From Bradyrhizobium sp. B124 (lineage in GTDB: Bacteria > Pseudomonadota > Alphaproteobacteria > Rhizobiales > Xanthobacteraceae): DNA of 64,000 nt. Positions 1 through 8,505 of this stretch are shown piece by piece (positions within the stretch are counted from its first letter, which is position 1; every line of letters begins with the position of its first letter). The DNA is taken from contig NZ_CP152413.1 of NCBI RefSeq assembly GCF_038967635.1, positions 7,320,001 to 7,384,000 on the forward strand. The letters are read 5' to 3'. The notes under the pieces were generated by a model, which did no database searches, was not told the DNA's origin, and saw nothing but the letters and a program-made list of their open reading frames with translations. The translations under genes and the position numbers were made by a program.

Positions 1-1
1 G

Positions 2-205
2 GGCCTGCCGATGATCGAGGCGTTCTTTGGCGCGCCCGACATGGCAACCGGCATCCTCATCGACCAGCTCGGCACCTATCTCGTGCTGAGCACGCTGGGC
101 ATTACAGTTGCAGCGATCTATTCGGCAGGCTCGGCCTCGGGCAGAGGCTTCGCTTCCGTGATGACGGCGCGCGGAGGCCCTTTTGTACGAAACGATCCAG
201 TCTGA
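2..205 (+). pseudogene. AEC-family transporter fragment (truncated)
   Basis: The window opens inside this reading frame. The first visible residues read GLPMIEAFFGAP, followed by a hydrophobic stretch (LIDQLGTYLVLSTLGITVAA). This resembles the central membrane region of auxin-efflux-carrier (AEC) family permeases of about 310 residues. The family-like part stops near position 150; the last ~18 codons do not look like a membrane protein and end in a stop at 203-205. The gene therefore seems to have lost its 3' half at a recombination junction. The family assignment rests on recognition of the GLP/hydrophobic pattern only. Confidence 0.4.
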
Positions 206-538
206 AGCCGACATGACACGCTCGTGGCGAGAACGCGATTGCTCGTTCCTTACGTGCAGTGTTTGTCGGAGCGCTCTGAAACGCGATGTCGTAAGAGGTG
301 TCGCGGCCCAAAATCGGAAGCCCCGTGAGTCTCTGGCACAGCGTGGCTTACCGCTTTCAGCGGCAAGGGGGCAGGCCCCGCCATGTATCCAGGATGGACC
401 ACGCGCCATAAGCAGTGCCCGGCGTCTGCAGGACCTCACGAATACCAGTATCCTCGATGTCCGAAACGTCGATGTCGACGGTCGGGCCGGCGACACGACC
501 TGCCCCTGGTGGATCAAAGCTGTGAAGGAACGTTCTGG
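206..538. other. Intergenic stretch, no gene seen
   Basis: No reading frame here has a recognisable product. The open frames on the plus strand run into the antisense of hipA and look like shadows. It lies between the truncated transporter and the 3' end of hipA, so it may hold the junction between two sequence blocks. Confidence 0.5.
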
Positions 539-1786
539 TCATAGCGCCAGCGCTCGCCGAAGATCGTCGTGCTCAAACGCGCTTGCCATACGGTTGATCT
601 CGGCCGACCGGGCGCCGACTGCCTTGGCGATGTTGCGCCATGTGGCGGTGATCGTTGCGACTTCCCTTATGATCGAGCGGGCCTGCGCCAGCGTCAGCCC
701 GAAGTACGTTGACGCGGCCTCAAGCAGGTCGAGCGAGCAGGTGCCTTCGTCCAGATCGATGTTTGTGGTCAGCACGCGCGCCTTCACATCGGTTGGCACG
801 GGATTGAGATCATAAGCCGGAGACAGTGACCATCCGGCCTTTCCCAGCCAGAGGAAGCCGTGGTTGCGCAGGTGGTCGTCGACATTGGAGATCAGCACGT
901 TGAAGACGACGCGCCGATAGAGGGCATGGGCGTCGGTCTTTCCCTGCGCGCCATGCTGTGCGAGAGCGTCGACAATCTCCGGATAGCTGCCACGCTCGCC
1001 GTCCCTGGCGCCCATCATTGCCATCGCTGACAGGAAGGGGATGCGGGTCGCACCGTCGCGATCGAAGCGTCGCGATAGCATGACCGCCTTGCCGGCCACT
1101 TCGATGAGTTCGTGTTGCGGGGTGGCGATGCCGGCTTGGCTGGCCAGTCGCAGCGCGATCTCCTCCCAGGTTTCCATGCTGTAGTCGTCGGTTTCCTTTG
1201 GAAACTTGGCGATGGAGAGGTTGCCGTGCTGGTCGATGACCGATGCCTTTGGCCGCGCGCCGCCAAGGGAGGAGCCGGGCGCGAAGATGACCTGAAGGTC
1301 TTCGTCCGTTTCCTCGTCCCGGAGAATGCGCTCGGTGATCTGGAGAAGCGGGGCGAGTTCGATTAGGGCCGGTACGCCGCCGCGGATCGGCGCCTGAAAG
1401 GCGTCTTCGCCGACCCAGCGGAATCGGAGTGCGCCGAGCCGCGTCTCGTCGGCGACGCCGAGCAGGTAATCGCTTTCAGCAAGCGTGCGGACGCCACGAC
1501 CTTCGCGGTCGGCGAGGCGGCGTTCGGCGCGCTGCATGAGACGGCGGCCCCAGGTATCGGGCGCGGAGTCGCCGATGGAGCCGAAAGTCGCGAGGCCGGC
1601 AGCGGGAGCGAAGGTGCCGCGCGTCAGCGCGAGGGCTGGCTCCAGCGAGAACCGGTCAGCGTCCTCGAGCCATGAGCCGTCATACTCGAAAAGGATGGTC
1701 TCCGCGCCGCGAACGCGATTGCTCCTCGCCAGTCCGATGGGACGCGTGTGGCCGCCCAGATCGATATGCACCTCGAAGTCAGCCAT
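539..1786 (-). CDS. hipA: HipA-type serine/threonine kinase toxin
   Basis: Toxin of a type II toxin-antitoxin pair; HipA kinases phosphorylate cytoplasmic targets such as glutamyl-tRNA synthetase and slow growth. Visible family marks are the glycine-rich GSSLGGARPKA motif, the catalytic-loop sequence NVDDHLRNHGF and the metal-binding SPAYDLNP motif, in the usual order. The chosen start (ATG at 1786) gives 415 residues and an 8-base overlap with the hipB stop (ATGGCTGA), typical of translational coupling. A start at 1822 would overlap hipB by 44 bases and is less likely. The kinase domain appears intact. It sits downstream of its antitoxin gene near the left side of a conjugative region, where such pairs often stabilise mobile DNA. 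Confidence 0.88.
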   Translation of the reverse strand: MADFEVHIDLGGHTRPIGLARSNRVRGAETILFEYDGSWLEDADRFSLEPALALTRGTFAPAAGLATFGSIGDSAPDTWGRRLMQRAERRLADREGRGVRTLAESDYLLGVADETRLGALRFRWVGEDAFQAPIRGGVPALIELAPLLQITERILRDEETDEDLQVIFAPGSSLGGARPKASVIDQHGNLSIAKFPKETDDYSMETWEEIALRLASQAGIATPQHELIEVAGKAVMLSRRFDRDGATRIPFLSAMAMMGARDGERGSYPEIVDALAQHGAQGKTDAHALYRRVVFNVLISNVDDHLRNHGFLWLGKAGWSLSPAYDLNPVPTDVKARVLTTNIDLDEGTCSLDLLEAASTYFGLTLAQARSIIREVATITATWRNIAKAVGARSAEINRMASAFEHDDLRRALAL

Positions 1787-2114
1787 GTCGTGAGGCTCGG
1801 GTCTTGCGTTTGAGGTGGACATGCTTGGGCAATTCGGCGGTGGCCAGGGCCTGTCCGATGCTGTCGTTGCTGATATCGGCGATCTTGCTCAGACCATCGA
1901 GCAGACCGAGCGCCTGAAGGACGCCCGCGTAGATGCCAATGCTTACGTTGGTGTCCCCAGCCTCGACCCTTTGCAGGGTCGAGCGGGACGTGAAGGCGCG
2001 CTCGGCCACGACTGCCATCGGAAGCCGCCGACGTCGACGAGCATCGTGGATGTCCGCGCCGAGCTTGCGCGTGGCTCGCCGAACGGCAGCAGAGGGATTG
2101 TGTGGGGTCGGCAT
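1779..2114 (-). CDS. hipB: HipB-type antitoxin, XRE-family HTH
   Basis: 111-residue protein with an XRE/Cro helix-turn-helix at about residues 17-75 (IHDARRRRRLPMAVVAERAF, then SRSTLQRVEAGDTNVSIGI). HipB proteins bind the HipA toxin and repress their own operon. The basic C-terminal tail (HLKRKTRASRHG) ends inside the hipA start. Immediately upstream is an inverted repeat (2128-2152) overlapping the likely promoter, as expected for autoregulation. The function follows from the HTH and the adjacent HipA-type toxin. Confidence 0.82.
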   Translation of the reverse strand: MPTPHNPSAAVRRATRKLGADIHDARRRRRLPMAVVAERAFTSRSTLQRVEAGDTNVSIGIYAGVLQALGLLDGLSKIADISNDSIGQALATAELPKHVHLKRKTRASRHG

Positions 2115-2127
2115 TTGTCACCTTCAC

Positions 2128-2152
2128 GCTACAGATTTGGCAATTATGTAGC
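2128..2152 (-). promoter_or_regulatory. hipBA promoter/operator palindrome
   Basis: GCTACA (2128-2133), 13-bp spacer, TGTAGC (2147-2152): perfect 6-bp arms, 13 bases upstream of the hipB ATG. Read on the minus strand it contains TACATAAT, a plausible -10 hexamer, so a dimer bound here would cover the promoter. The role as HipB operator is inferred from position. Confidence 0.5.
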
Positions 2153-2279
2153 ACGAAGATTACAATTTCTCCAGGGGCCGTGAGGTTAACAAAATCGCAA
2201 TTCTGACCCTCTGTCCTTGATCGGTGGCGGGAAACCGGGAAAAAATCGACGGCTCTTGAACGCGGGCGGACGCCTCAAT

Positions 2280-3040
2280 GCGCCTTTGGCGCCGAGGCGG
2301 CCACCGATCTCGTGTCCAACGCTGTGCAGCGGCGCTGGTGGCAGGTGCACACCGCTGACACAGACACAAAGCAGGTGTTCCGGCCTGTTGACCTCCGTTT
2401 CCGAGAGGTCATCCGCAAGGTTGAGGTCGTGTTTCATCCCGACGAGGAAGGGCGCGACCTTGGGCTGGAGGATCTGGGCGACGGCCAACGTTCGTTGTTC
2501 GATCTCGCGATGACCCCGTGACCCTCGACATCGAAGGCCGGATCGCCGACGGCTCCGCCAGCGCTGCATTCCAGGCCGGTAGCATCCCGTTGCTGGCCCT
2601 GACCCTCATCGCGGTCGAAGAACCCGAGAACAAGCTCGCCCCCTTCTATCTGTCGCGCATCGTGCGCCAAATCGAGGAGCTGACCGTTTGGGGGCAGGCT
2701 TTCATCTCGAGCCGTTCGGCGAGCAACCTCGCCCGCGTTGATCCCGGCCAGGTCCGGTACTTTCGGCCGGAGCCCGCCGACCGAACCGCGCGCATAATAG
2801 GGCATTCGGCTACCCGAGAATGACGAAGACGCCGCCAACTTCGTGCGGGAAGCCGTCCGCACGCACTCCGAACTTTCTTTCGCGCGGTTCGTCATTCTCG
2901 GTGAGGCGCGTCAGAAGAGGTGGTGTCGCCGCGCCTTCGCATGGCGTTTGACAGCTGGTGCATGCTGGCCGTGCGCTGGTGCCCGGCGGCTATCGCGCAT
3001 TGTTTCGGCCAGTGTCTCGCAAGGGATAGGGCAGGGGTAC
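2280..3040 (+). pseudogene. OLD-family ATP-dependent endonuclease remnant
   Basis: Three successive frames carry consecutive pieces of one OLD-family (AAA ATPase plus TOPRIM) protein. About 2286-2515 reads FHPDEEGRDLGLEDLGDGQR. About 2518-2810 holds the Walker-B-like VEEPENKLAPFYL and the sensor-like QAFISSRSASNLARV. About 2812-2910 reads LPENDEDAANFVREAVRT and then FARFVILGE, the start of the TOPRIM part. A further shift near 2912 (ASEEVVSPRL) leads into poorly conserved sequence. The N-terminal Walker A half is missing. This is a multiply frameshifted remnant, perhaps once a phage- or plasmid-defence nuclease. Sequence memory supports the family; the ends are approximate. Confidence 0.6.
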
Positions 3041-3153
3041 CGAAAAGCGTCCCCGCATGTTCGGCATCCCCCTAAGGGCTTCTGCTCCGCCATCGTGACC
3101 GCCGCCGCGCAAGTCCATTCGCTTGCGCTCCAGACGATCACTGAGGCTCGAAA

Positions 3154-3432
3154 ATGCCCGATCCGAACGCCGGCTTGCCGCCGCGATACCTGCGAACTCC
3201 CGAAGCTGCACGCTTTCTGGGTCTGTCCGGCCGGACGCTTGAAAAGCACCGCACCTACGGCACGGGCCCGACCTACCGCAAGCTCGGCGGCCGCGTTGTC
3301 TATTCGCTTGAGGATCTCAAAGCGTGGGTTGACCGCGGAGCCAAGACGTCGACGAGCGATCCAGGCGCAGGATCGGTGTTGCCGGCCAAACGTCACACAC
3401 CCATTCCGTATGCAGGCAAGGAGCGACGTTGA
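3154..3432 (+). CDS. AlpA-like helix-turn-helix regulator
   Basis: 92 residues with a MerR/AlpA-type winged HTH (LRTPEAARFLGLSGRTLEKH, then YRKLGGRVVYSLEDLKAWVD), the pattern of excisionase-like regulators placed before RepA-type genes on integrative and plasmid elements. The stop TGA (3430-3432) is followed two bases later by the repA start, so both genes are probably in one transcript. It may act as an excisionase or a regulator of replication/transfer; the sequence does not decide which. Confidence 0.72.
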   Translation: MPDPNAGLPPRYLRTPEAARFLGLSGRTLEKHRTYGTGPTYRKLGGRVVYSLEDLKAWVDRGAKTSTSDPGAGSVLPAKRHTPIPYAGKERR

Positions 3433-3434
3433 CC

Positions 3435-4335
3435 ATGTCGGACGGCAACTCGTCTCCTCACAGAAAGCGCTATTCGGAGCGCGACCAACTCGATCTGTTC
3501 CGTACCATTCCCGGCGACCTGGCGCCCCGCGATGCGCAAGATCTGATGGCTTACCCGTTCTTCTCGTTGGCAAAGTCAAAACGCGTAGTGCCGATCGCCT
3601 TCCACGCAGGAACCATCTCGATCCGAGTCGAGGCGGTGCCTGAACATGGCATGGCGACCATCTGGGACGCGGACGTTCTGATCTGGGCTGCGTCACAGGT
3701 GGTCGAGGCCCGCGACGCTGGTCTGAAGACATCGCGGCTGATGGCCGCTACGCCATATGAGATCCTGACATTCGTCGGTCGTGGCACTAGCGGGCACGAC
3801 TACGACCGCCTCAAAGCTGCGCTCGATCGGCTGCAATCGACCACCGTATTGACATCAATCCGTCAGCCAACGGAACGACGAGCGCATCGCTTTTCGTGGA
3901 TCAATGAATGGAAAGAGACAGCCGATGTGCACGGCGAGCCCCGGACTGGAGCTGATACTGCCGGACTGGTTCTATACCGGCGTTCTTAATGACGCGCTCG
4001 TCCTGACCATCGACCGCGCGTATTTCGATTTGACTGGGGGATTGGAACGGTGGCTCTACCGTCTCGTGCGCAAGCACGGCGGCCGTCAAAGTGGTGGCTG
4101 GAGCTTTGATCTCGCGCACCTGCACGCCAAGTCGGGTACCCTTTCGCCGCTCAAGCACTTCGCTTACGATCTGCGTCAGATCGTTCGTCGCCAAACCTTG
4201 CCGGGGTATCAGCTTCTCATCACGAACGACCCGAATGGCGGAGAGCGATTGAACTTCGCTCCGGCTTCCCAGGAGCCGCTCACCCGACGATTGCACAAGC
4301 ACCGCGCCCTCTTCAGAGCGGTGGATAGGCTGTGA
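3435..4335 (+). pseudogene. repA: RepA-type replication initiator, frameshifted
   Basis: Resembles the 'replication initiator protein A' family of alphaproteobacterial plasmids and integrative elements. The N-terminal part (MSDGNSSPHRKRYSERDQLD, then DLMAYPFFSLAKSKR, ATPYEILTFVGRGTSG) runs in one frame to about 3945. The continuation (LELILPDWFYTGVLNDALVL, then LYRLVRKHGGRQSGGW) lies in the next frame to the stop at 4335. A one-base loss near 3945 (GAGCCCCGGACTGG) explains the break; a sequencing error is possible. The remainder is well conserved, so the lesion is recent. ATG 3435 is chosen over the upstream TTG because it follows the alpA stop closely. Three iteron-like repeats follow directly. 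Confidence 0.68.
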
Positions 4336-4340
4336 ATCTC

Positions 4341-4405
4341 CTCGTGCTATCAGGGACCAGAACCCTCGTGCGATCGGGGACCGGACCCTCGTGCTATCGG
4401 GGACG
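4341..4405 (+). repeat. Three iteron-like direct repeats after repA
   Basis: Three 18-bp copies: CTCGTGCTATCAGGGACC (4341-4358), CTCGTGCGATCGGGGACC (4365-4382), CTCGTGCTATCGGGGACG (4388-4405). The starts are 24 and 23 bp apart, about two helical turns, so all copies face the same side of the helix. Position just 3' of an initiator gene fits RepA-binding iterons of an origin. Function is inferred. Confidence 0.6.
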
Positions 4406-4408
4406 AAA

Positions 4409-4665
4409 AGCGCGGCTAAACTCTTGCCACGCGGATACTTCGCGCCGCCGTAACTTTGCTAACCCGGAATCCTTCGGATTCCTTCTAACGGATCTGTGCC
4501 CATCGGCTCTAACCGTGAGACCTGGTCCGGGCGCTCCACAGCGCCGATGCCCGCATTCTTCACCACGATCGCTCTGCCGTTCGCAAAACGGCACCTGCGA
4601 TGCGCCGGCGGCTGGGCATCGACTTCTTTCTTTCATACCTCTCTCGACCAAGCGGAGGCCGTCAG
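4409..4665. other. Possible origin-flanking region with hairpin
   Basis: No gene. It contains a perfect hairpin, GGAATCC-TTC-GGATTCC (4466-4482), in a locally less GC-rich stretch. It lies between the iteron-like repeats and the DUF2840 gene, so it could belong to the replication region; nothing more can be said from sequence. Confidence 0.35.
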
Positions 4666-5130
4666 GTGAGCAACCACACCACTGTTGAGCTGTTGTGGCT
4701 CGAGAAGCGCATCGAGAACCGGGTTCGGTTTGGCCGTGCCGCTTCGGAGAAGATCATTGACGGTCATCGGCGCGTCCTTTCGTTTGCGCCCGGCAGCATC
4801 TTCGCATTCGTGCGTTGGACGTCGAATGACTTTGGGGCGTTGCTGTCTCGGATCGACATTTTGCGCGCGGTCGCACCGGGACAGCGATACTCGACAGTTC
4901 CTTGCATCAACCCCGGCGGCGACAGCCTTCTGCGGCTATCTGGCTGGCCCAAGGTCGAGCAAGTGCTGCACTTGATCGAGGCCGTGGAAGCGCTCGGCAT
5001 TAATCCAGCCGACGCCGCTCCCGAATATTGGCATCACGTGCACAACCGCGTGTCTGTCAACGAAAACCCGCGGATATACACCCGCTCGCGCCACGAAGCT
5101 TGGCTTAATCGGCGAAGGATAGCACCCTGA
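4666..5130 (+). CDS. DUF2840 family protein
   Basis: About 154 residues from a GTG at 4666, chosen because GGAGG lies 7 bases upstream (4654-4658). Conserved-looking stretches are LLWLEKRIENRVRFGRA, FAPGSIFAFVRW, YSTVPCINPGGDSLLRLSGW and LGINPADAAPEYWHHVHNR, which I recognise as the DUF2840 family. These proteins are regularly found immediately before traF in rhizobial conjugative elements, as here (TGATG overlap with traF at 5130). No biochemical function is known to me. No membrane segment or signal peptide is visible. Confidence 0.65.
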   Translation: MSNHTTVELLWLEKRIENRVRFGRAASEKIIDGHRRVLSFAPGSIFAFVRWTSNDFGALLSRIDILRAVAPGQRYSTVPCINPGGDSLLRLSGWPKVEQVLHLIEAVEALGINPADAAPEYWHHVHNRVSVNENPRIYTRSRHEAWLNRRRIAP

Positions 5131-5636
5131 TGCAGCGGCCCGCTACGATTTTGGCAGCGATCGGGGCTGTGGCTCTCGTCATGTCGGCGGGTCAACAGAC
5201 CACGCCAGTCTACATCTGGAACGTGTCCGAAAGCGTCCCGATCGGGCTCTATCGTTTGCAAGAACTCCGCTCGCTGCGGGTCACCGAGCTTGTGGCTGCT
5301 CGTCCTCCGGAGCCGCTGGCCAGCTTTCTTGATTTCAACGGCTATTTGCCGAGCGGGGTTCCGATGCTGAAGCGCGTGTTGGCGCTGCCGGGGCAAACAG
5401 TCTGCAGAACTGGGCTCACCATTGCCGTCGACAATATCGAGGTGGGTCATGCACGCGAGCGTGATGGCCGCGGACGACCACTGCCGGCCTGGCAGGGCTG
5501 CCGCGTCATCGCCCGAGACGAAGTGTTTCTCATGAACTGGCAGTCCACAGCCTCGCTCGATGGCCGCTATTTCGGGCCAATCGCGCGATCCGCAGTGATT
5601 GGGCAGGCACTTCCGGTGTGGACCGGTGAGGAGTGA
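5130..5636 (+). CDS. traF: TraF conjugative signal peptidase (S26)
   Basis: 168 residues. An N-terminal hydrophobic anchor (about 5-20) precedes the signal peptidase I motif NVSESVPIGLY, with Ser35 the likely nucleophile. KRVLALPGQTVC, about 50 residues on, supplies the catalytic Lys of the Ser-Lys dyad, and a GRYFGPI-type C-terminal motif is present. TraF of Ti/RP4-type systems processes the TrbC pilin, whose gene lies at 16036. The start overlaps the DUF2840 stop, so both are likely one operon. It appears intact. Confidence 0.85.
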   Translation: MQRPATILAAIGAVALVMSAGQQTTPVYIWNVSESVPIGLYRLQELRSLRVTELVAARPPEPLASFLDFNGYLPSGVPMLKRVLALPGQTVCRTGLTIAVDNIEVGHARERDGRGRPLPAWQGCRVIARDEVFLMNWQSTASLDGRYFGPIARSAVIGQALPVWTGEE

Positions 5637-5749
5637 TCATGTCCAGCTTCCGCGATTGGTCTGTCATCAAGCCGTTTTGCTCGCGCCAATACTCATCCTT
5701 CGTTTCGGCCATATCGACAACGATCGACAGGCCCAACCGGTACTCTCGC

Positions 5750-6535
5750 ATGCCGCAAGATCGGGCCAAAGTCGCTTTCTGCCTGAAAACAAAGCGTCGA
5801 TTGCCGTCTTTAATTATTGTTTGCTGTCTCGGCGTCCTTCTGAGGGGCGGACTGCCCTCGGCCGGCGGCGCGGAGCCCGCATCGCGTGCACAAGCGAGGC
5901 GCCTGTCGAATCCGACTTCCGTCACACCGTACACATCCTCGATCGTCGAAGCCTCGCATCGATGTGGAATCCCGGAGCATTGGATCGAGGAAGTTATCGA
6001 GATCGAGAGCGGTGGAAAACCGAATGCCGTATCGGCGCGCGGAGCTCTCGGATTGATGCAGATCATGCCGCAGACTTGGGTCGAGCTGAGCGTTCGATAT
6101 GGTCTCGGCCTGGACCCGTTTGATCCGCACGACAACATTCTTGCCGGTACGGCATACCTTCGCGAGATGCTCAATCGATTCGGATCAGCAGGTTTTCTTG
6201 CTGCCTACAACGCAGGACCGAAGCGGTATGAAGAGCACCTGGCATGGGGGCGATCGCTTCCGGATGAAACACAAGCCTACGTCCAGCGTCTTGCACCGTT
6301 GCTTGGCATAGGTCAACTGGAGCATGGCAGCGCGGTTATCACACGAATGGTCGACTGGCGACAGGCGACCGTGTTTGTTCGTCGATCCGAGAGTTCGTTC
6401 GTTAACGGCTCATCCACATCGATTGAGCAATCACTGAGCTTTCCCAAAGATACGCCTCGCGCACACGCAACCGCATTTCGACCTCGCGCGGCGGATCTGT
6501 TTGTGCGTCGTTCAGGCGAGCGACAGTCGCGATGA
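5750..6535 (+). CDS. Lytic transglycosylase (SLT domain)
   Basis: Periplasmic murein hydrolase that would open peptidoglycan for the mating channel (VirB1-like role). The SLT domain shows the catalytic Glu in EIESGGKP, followed by GALGLMQIMPQTW and AAYNAGPKRYEEHL. The start at ATG 5750 puts the hydrophobic segment (LPSLIIVCCLGVLL) near residues 18-32, as a signal peptide. An upstream ATG at 5639 would add 37 residues before it and is less plausible, though it would sit right at the traF stop. The C-terminal ~80 residues are Ser/Arg-rich and unlike the domain. Confidence 0.78.
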   Translation: MPQDRAKVAFCLKTKRRLPSLIIVCCLGVLLRGGLPSAGGAEPASRAQARRLSNPTSVTPYTSSIVEASHRCGIPEHWIEEVIEIESGGKPNAVSARGALGLMQIMPQTWVELSVRYGLGLDPFDPHDNILAGTAYLREMLNRFGSAGFLAAYNAGPKRYEEHLAWGRSLPDETQAYVQRLAPLLGIGQLEHGSAVITRMVDWRQATVFVRRSESSFVNGSSTSIEQSLSFPKDTPRAHATAFRPRAADLFVRRSGERQSR

Positions 6536-6777
6536 CAGTAATCGCATGTCCTCGCATGCTGTCGAAAGTACTCGCAGCTTTGAGCGCGGTGGCCACAAGG
6601 GAAGGACCAGGCGACGGGGAGGGCAGGATAAAAGCCGCAAGGTGCGGCCGGTCGGTCGGGGCATGGAACACCAGCAAATTCCAGTGCTGCTGCGAACATT
6701 GCGAATATCGCGCGCAATTTTCCTATTTGAATAACGCGCTGGTCTCGCTCAGCTTTCGACACCCTGAGGAGCACTGC

Positions 6778-8505
6778 ATGACTGATAACGACGATTTCCG
6801 CGTCCGTCCGGGCCGCATCCGCTCCACGCGTGCGTCGCGGACAAGACCGTTTCTGGCGCAGGCGCTCAAGGCTGCTCAGAAGGCCGGCGGTATTTCGCGA
6901 GGTGCCGGCAGCCGTGGCGGCAAGTTTGGGCGCGGCCGTGCAGCGAGCCTTGCCGCCAACCGTCTGCTCAACAGCAGGGCCCGCGCGGTTATGGTAAAGG
7001 CGCGTGTGGTCCGCCGGATGCGCTTGCCGGGCGCGCTGCGAGCTCATATTGGCTATCTTCAGCGCGACGGGGTTACCCGGGACGGGGCACGCGGCAAACT
7101 TTTTGACGCGGCGGGAGATGATGCCGACGGTCGTACTTTCGCCGACCGATGTGAAGGTGATCGGCATCATTTCCGGTTCATCGTCTCGCCCGACGATGCC
7201 GGCAAACTCGCCAATCTGCGCGACTTTACCCGCGAGCTCATGGACCAGGCCTCGCAGGACCTTGGCACTCGGCTGGACTGGGTTGCCATCGATCACTGGA
7301 ACACCGAGCATCCGCATATCCACATTCTGGTGCGGGGGCAGGCGGATGACGGAAGGGACCTCGTCATTAGCCGTGAGTATGTCTCAACGGGACTACGGGC
7401 ACGCGCTGGCGAGCTCGTCACCCGCGAGCTTGGTCTGCGCTCGGAGCTCGAGATCCGCCGCCAGCTCGAAGCGGATTTGACCGCCGAACGTCTCACCACG
7501 CTCGATCGCGGACTCGCCCGGGAAGCGGGGGCTGCCGACGGGGTCATCGATTTGAGGCCGAACCGGGATGCCGGCGCAGACCCACTGCGGGAGTTTCGGA
7601 TCGGCCGGATGCGGACGCTGGAACGGCTGGGCCTGGCCGAGCCTGCCGGGCCCGCTCGCTGGGTGCTCGCTCCCGACGCGGAGCCTCGATTGCGCGCGCT
7701 CGGCGAGCGCGGCGACATCATCAAGCGGCTACACAAGAGCCTCGCGAAGGATGGCGCGGCACGCCCACCATCATCCTGGGCGCTCGAAGGCGAGCGCCAC
7801 GGCGAGCCCATCATCGGCCGTCTCATCGCTCGGGGACACGACGACGAGCTTAAAGGCTCAGCGTTTGCCATCGTCGACGGTACTGACGGACGCGTGCATC
7901 ACCTGAAATTTTCGAGCATCGAAGCAACCGGCGATGGGCCGATCGGCGGCATTGTGGAACTCCGGCGCTTCGAAGACGGGCATGGCCGAGCACGGATCGC
8001 GCTTGCAGTGCGCTCCGAGCTTACTGTTGACCAGCAGGTCGCGGCGGAAGGCGCGACCTGGCTCGACCGGCAGCTGGTGGCACGCGACTCTGCCCGGCTT
8101 TCGCGCGCCGGCTTTGGTGCCGAGGTGCGACATGCGCTTGATCGGCGCAGCGACATACTAGCAGGGCAGGGGCTCGCACGCCGGTCGGGAGACAAGGTGA
8201 CGCTCGGCCGCAACTTGATCGAGACACTTCGCGGCCGCGAACTCGAAGCGGTAGGCCGGTGCTTAGCCTCCGAAACCGGACTGACGCATTTGCCTGCCGA
8301 TACAGGCGAATCCGTTTCGGGGATCTATCGTCGCAGGCTGTCGCTTGCCTCAGGCCGTTTTGCCATGATCGACAACGGGCTCGGCTTTCAGCTCGTGCCC
8401 TGGATACCGACGCTCGAGCGCGAACTGGGGCGCCAGGTGAACGGCATCGCCGGTCCTGCCGGCGTAGATTGGAGCTTCGGTCGGAAACGCGGGATCTCGC
8501 TTTGA
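6778..8505 (+). CDS. Relaxase/mobilisation nuclease, VirD2-like (DUF3363)
   Basis: 575-residue DNA-nicking transesterase expected to cut oriT and pilot the strand through the Trb channel. The relaxase histidine triad motif is clear (DHWNTEHPHIHILVRG), preceded by HHFRFIVSPDDA and LRAHIGYLQRDGV. The C-terminal two thirds match the DUF3363 region of rhizobial relaxases, ending in SFGRKRGISL. The start at 6778 follows GAGGAG by six bases; the open frame upstream to 6532 is unlike the family. The 242 bp before it (6536-6777) could hold oriT, but I cannot identify a nick site. Confidence 0.82.
   Translation: MTDNDDFRVRPGRIRSTRASRTRPFLAQALKAAQKAGGISRGAGSRGGKFGRGRAASLAANRLLNSRARAVMVKARVVRRMRLPGALRAHIGYLQRDGVTRDGARGKLFDAAGDDADGRTFADRCEGDRHHFRFIVSPDDAGKLANLRDFTRELMDQASQDLGTRLDWVAIDHWNTEHPHIHILVRGQADDGRDLVISREYVSTGLRARAGELVTRELGLRSELEIRRQLEADLTAERLTTLDRGLAREAGAADGVIDLRPNRDAGADPLREFRIGRMRTLERLGLAEPAGPARWVLAPDAEPRLRALGERGDIIKRLHKSLAKDGAARPPSSWALEGERHGEPIIGRLIARGHDDELKGSAFAIVDGTDGRVHHLKFSSIEATGDGPIGGIVELRRFEDGHGRARIALAVRSELTVDQQVAAEGATWLDRQLVARDSARLSRAGFGAEVRHALDRRSDILAGQGLARRSGDKVTLGRNLIETLRGRELEAVGRCLASETGLTHLPADTGESVSGIYRRRLSLASGRFAMIDNGLGFQLVPWIPTLERELGRQVNGIAGPAGVDWSFGRKRGISL

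Noticed and set aside
183..815. Long plus-strand open frame before and over hipA
   Set aside because: Antisense to hipA for much of its length, Arg/Ser-rich and without any family resemblance; a GC-rich shadow.
2911..3732. 273-codon minus-strand frame
   Set aside because: It runs antisense across alpA and the start of repA, whose plus-strand products are recognisable; composition is typical of a shadow.
4341..4405. Three spaced direct repeats as a CRISPR array
   Set aside because: Repeats are only 18 bp, spacers 5-6 bp and no cas gene is present; iterons fit better.
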